Assembly: GCA_002482815.1 (NCBI GenBank)
Contig: DLGS01000295.1
Coordinates: forward strand, 1-6,091
Direction of reading: 5' to 3'
Length of the DNA: 6,091 nucleotides
Source: Bacteroidetes bacterium UBA7688
Lineage (GTDB): Bacteria > Bacteroidota > Bacteroidia > Chitinophagales > Chitinophagaceae
Part shown: piece by piece, positions 4,196-6,091 of the stretch
Layout of the letters: every line of letters starts with the position of its first letter
How positions within the stretch are numbered: position 1 is the stretch's first letter
Program-made: the position numbers and the translations under genes
Notes under the pieces: generated by a model
Database searches by the model: none
Seen by the model: only the letters and a program-made list of their open reading frames with translations
Told to the model about the DNA's origin: nothing

Positions 4196-6091
4196 CTAGA
4201 AATTCAATAACCATTTAATTTTATCGGCAACTTTTTCTGCGTTTGGCAGCATAGTGGCTTCAAGTCCCATGTTCATCGGAACGGCCGGTAAGTCAAGTGC
4301 ACCAATGGTTTGCACCGGTGCATCCAGGCTCGCAAAACAATTTTGAGCAATACGACCGGCTAAAGCTTCACAGAACGAATTCCGCAATTGCTCTTCCGTC
4401 AATACAATGCATTTTCCGTGTTTACGGACTGTTTTATAAACCAGTTCCTCATCACAAGGATAAATAGTTCGCAGGTCAATTATTTCAACCTGACCTTCAA
4501 ATTGCTTTGCAGCATTCTTGGCCCAATACACACCCATTCCGTAGGTAATAATGCACAATGATTCGCCATTGTCAATATTCTCTTCACTGGCTTCAACGAC
4601 CACATTTCCTACACCAAAAGGTAATACATAATCGCTGTCCGGCTCCGGCATACGGGCATCTTCCGTACCCGGAACTTTGCTCCAATAAAGGCCTTTATGC
4701 TCCAGCATCACGACCGGATTGCCATCCAGCAAAGCCGCTTTCATCAATCCTTTGATATCAGCAACATTGCTAGGGTACGCTATTTTGATGCCTTTAATGG
4801 TGGCTAAAGTACTTTCTACACTCCCGCTGTGGTAAGGACCTCCACCGCCGTAAGCACCGATGGGCACACGCAGAATGCAGCTCACCGGAAATTTGCCGCA
4901 GCTCAGGTAACATGATTTACTGATTTCGGTAACCAGCTGGTTGATGGCCGGATAAATATAATCGGCAAACTGAACTTCTACGATTGGTTTTAATCCCAAT
5001 GCGCTCAGACCGATTGTAGATCCGATTATATACGCCTCCTGAATGGCAGTGTTAAACACACGCTCATCACCAAATTTTTCGGCAAGGGTAGCCGCTTCGC
5101 GAAAAACACCACCTAATCTTTTACCTACATCCTGTCCGTAAAACAAGGCATTGGGATATTCATTCAATATCTCTTCGATGGCGTGCAATGCAGAATCCAC
5201 CATCATACTTTTTTCTTTTCCTTCAGGACTTCGATTCCCGGATTCCTTAGTTACAGGAGTTGGGGTGAAAACATGGTCGCTCACACTTGCCACATCCGGT
5301 TCCGGAGCGGCTACAGCAGCAGCAAACTCTTTTGCTACAAATTCTTTCTCCTCAGCTTCTATTTTTATTAAAACATCTTCTTTTACACCTTTGCCCAACA
5401 ATTTCTTGCGCAGCTTAACAGCAGGATCGTCTGCATAGTGTTTGGCCAAATCTTCTTCGGTACGGTACCATTCTTTGCGCACACCTGAAGTGTGATGACC
5501 AAGCAAGGGTACTTTTGCATGAACCAAAATCGGCTTACGTTCTTTGCGCACCCAATCGATGGTGTATTCCATTGTTTTGTAGGCGTCTTCAAAATCGCTG
5601 CCATCTACCTGCACGCGTTCCATTCCTTTGAAACCGGCAGCATATTCATACGCATTCATCGTACGCGCTTCGTCGCTACTAACAGAAATGCCCCATTCAT
5701 TATCCTGAACCAGGTAAATAATCGGTAGTTGATGAAGACAGGCAAATTGAAATGCCTCACTCACTTCGCCTTCCGTAACGCTGCCATCGCCCAATGAGCA
5801 GATAACAACCGGTGGTATTTCGTAATCTTTCAGTTTTTGTGTTTCCTGATATTTAATCCCCTGTGCAAGGCCGGTTGTAGGAATAACCTGCATTCCGGTT
5901 GCGCTGCTTTGGTGTATTATTTTAGGCAGATCTTCTCTGCGGCTATTGGGATGGTTGTAGTAAGCACGGCCTCCGGTAAAGGGGTCGTCACCTTTTGCCA
6001 GCAGTTGAAGCATCATATCATAAGGACGATGTCCCATTCCCAGCATCATACTTTCATCACGGTAATAGGGGCTTACCCAATCATCTTTTTC
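4196..6091 (-). CDS. Fused E1 alpha/beta 2-oxoacid dehydrogenase (thiamine-diphosphate dependent), N-terminus cut by window edge
   Basis: E1 of a pyruvate or branched-chain 2-oxoacid dehydrogenase complex: decarboxylates a 2-oxoacid on thiamine diphosphate and passes the acyl group to lipoyl-E2. The frame is open to base 6091 and reads DWVSPYYRDE before the first internal ATGs (6049), a conserved E1-alpha segment, so those ATGs are not the start. Of 631 visible residues, the alpha half holds the ThDP/metal motif GDGSVTEGE (from 101) ending at Asn131, and the phosphate-side GHHTSG (198-203). An Ala/Pro-rich linker runs about 255-295. The beta half holds GGVFRE, FNTAIQEAYIIG with the likely cofactor-activating Glu352, VQFADYIYPAINQ, GGGGPYHSGSVEST with His421, and a transketolase C-terminal domain (DLRTIYP, TEEQLRN). 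GHHTSG is closer to branched-chain than pyruvate E1. Fused E1 genes are common in Bacteroidota. E2 and E3 are not in the window, and any promoter is beyond the right edge. Confidence 0.93.
   Translation of the reverse strand, partial: EKDDWVSPYYRDESMMLGMGHRPYDMMLQLLAKGDDPFTGGRAYYNHPNSRREDLPKIIHQSSATGMQVIPTTGLAQGIKYQETQKLKDYEIPPVVICSLGDGSVTEGEVSEAFQFACLHQLPIIYLVQDNEWGISVSSDEARTMNAYEYAAGFKGMERVQVDGSDFEDAYKTMEYTIDWVRKERKPILVHAKVPLLGHHTSGVRKEWYRTEEDLAKHYADDPAVKLRKKLLGKGVKEDVLIKIEAEEKEFVAKEFAAAVAAPEPDVASVSDHVFTPTPVTKESGNRSPEGKEKSMMVDSALHAIEEILNEYPNALFYGQDVGKRLGGVFREAATLAEKFGDERVFNTAIQEAYIIGSTIGLSALGLKPIVEVQFADYIYPAINQLVTEISKSCYLSCGKFPVSCILRVPIGAYGGGGPYHSGSVESTLATIKGIKIAYPSNVADIKGLMKAALLDGNPVVMLEHKGLYWSKVPGTEDARMPEPDSDYVLPFGVGNVVVEASEENIDNGESLCIITYGMGVYWAKNAAKQFEGQVEIIDLRTIYPCDEELVYKTVRKHGKCIVLTEEQLRNSFCEALAGRIAQNCFASLDAPVQTIGALDLPAVPMNMGLEATMLPNAEKVADKIKWLLNF

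Noticed and set aside
5151..5438. Plus-strand open frame of 95 codons opposite the E1 linker region
   Set aside because: It is wholly antisense to a well-supported E1 gene, has low-complexity Ser/Ala composition from the Ala/Pro/Glu-rich linker, and shows no recognisable motif.
6047..6049. ATG at 6049 as the start of the E1 gene
   Set aside because: The frame is open to the window edge and the 14 residues before it match the conserved E1-alpha WVxPYYRD segment.

Overview
The window is ordinary chromosomal sequence from a Bacteroidota bacterium, probably near Chitinophagales/Sphingobacteriales. This lineage is inferred from several signs. Genes start without Shine-Dalgarno sequences and spacers are AT-rich. 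One candidate promoter fits the Bacteroidota pattern (TTTG, then TAnnTTTG). There is also an alpha-beta fused 2-oxoacid dehydrogenase E1 gene and a two-domain acetyltransferase-like protein of a kind common in that phylum. No mobile element, CRISPR array, tRNA, rRNA or riboswitch was seen.

Layout: (1) 2-1978, plus strand, is the C-terminal part of an RND (HAE1/AcrB-like) efflux pump inner-membrane subunit, cut by the left edge and closed by an intrinsic terminator at 2001-2031. (2) 2032-2124 is a short spacer with a candidate promoter whose -7 element overlaps a perfect 12+12 bp inverted repeat. (3) 2125-3246, plus strand, is a GNAT-superfamily protein of 373 aa, best started at the internal ATG rather than at an upstream GTG. 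(4) 3247-3418 is a spacer with a T11 tract, a small REP-like palindrome and, on the minus strand, a short coiled-coil-like reading frame that may be a gene relic. (5) 3419-4174, plus strand, is truA, encoding tRNA pseudouridine(38-40) synthase, complete. (6) 4151-4186 is a perfect 12+12 bp inverted repeat with the truA stop codon in its loop, lying between convergent genes. (7) 4196-6091, minus strand, is a fused E1 alpha/beta thiamine-diphosphate 2-oxoacid dehydrogenase, cut by the right edge at its N-terminus.

The genes do not form one pathway. They are separate housekeeping or accessory units: drug/solute efflux, an unassigned acyltransferase-like protein, tRNA modification and 2-oxoacid oxidation. 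I found no convincing new multi-gene system. The points most worth a second look are the operator-like palindrome at 2054-2079, the degenerate-plus-intact tandem GNAT architecture, and the minus-strand coiled-coil frame upstream of truA.
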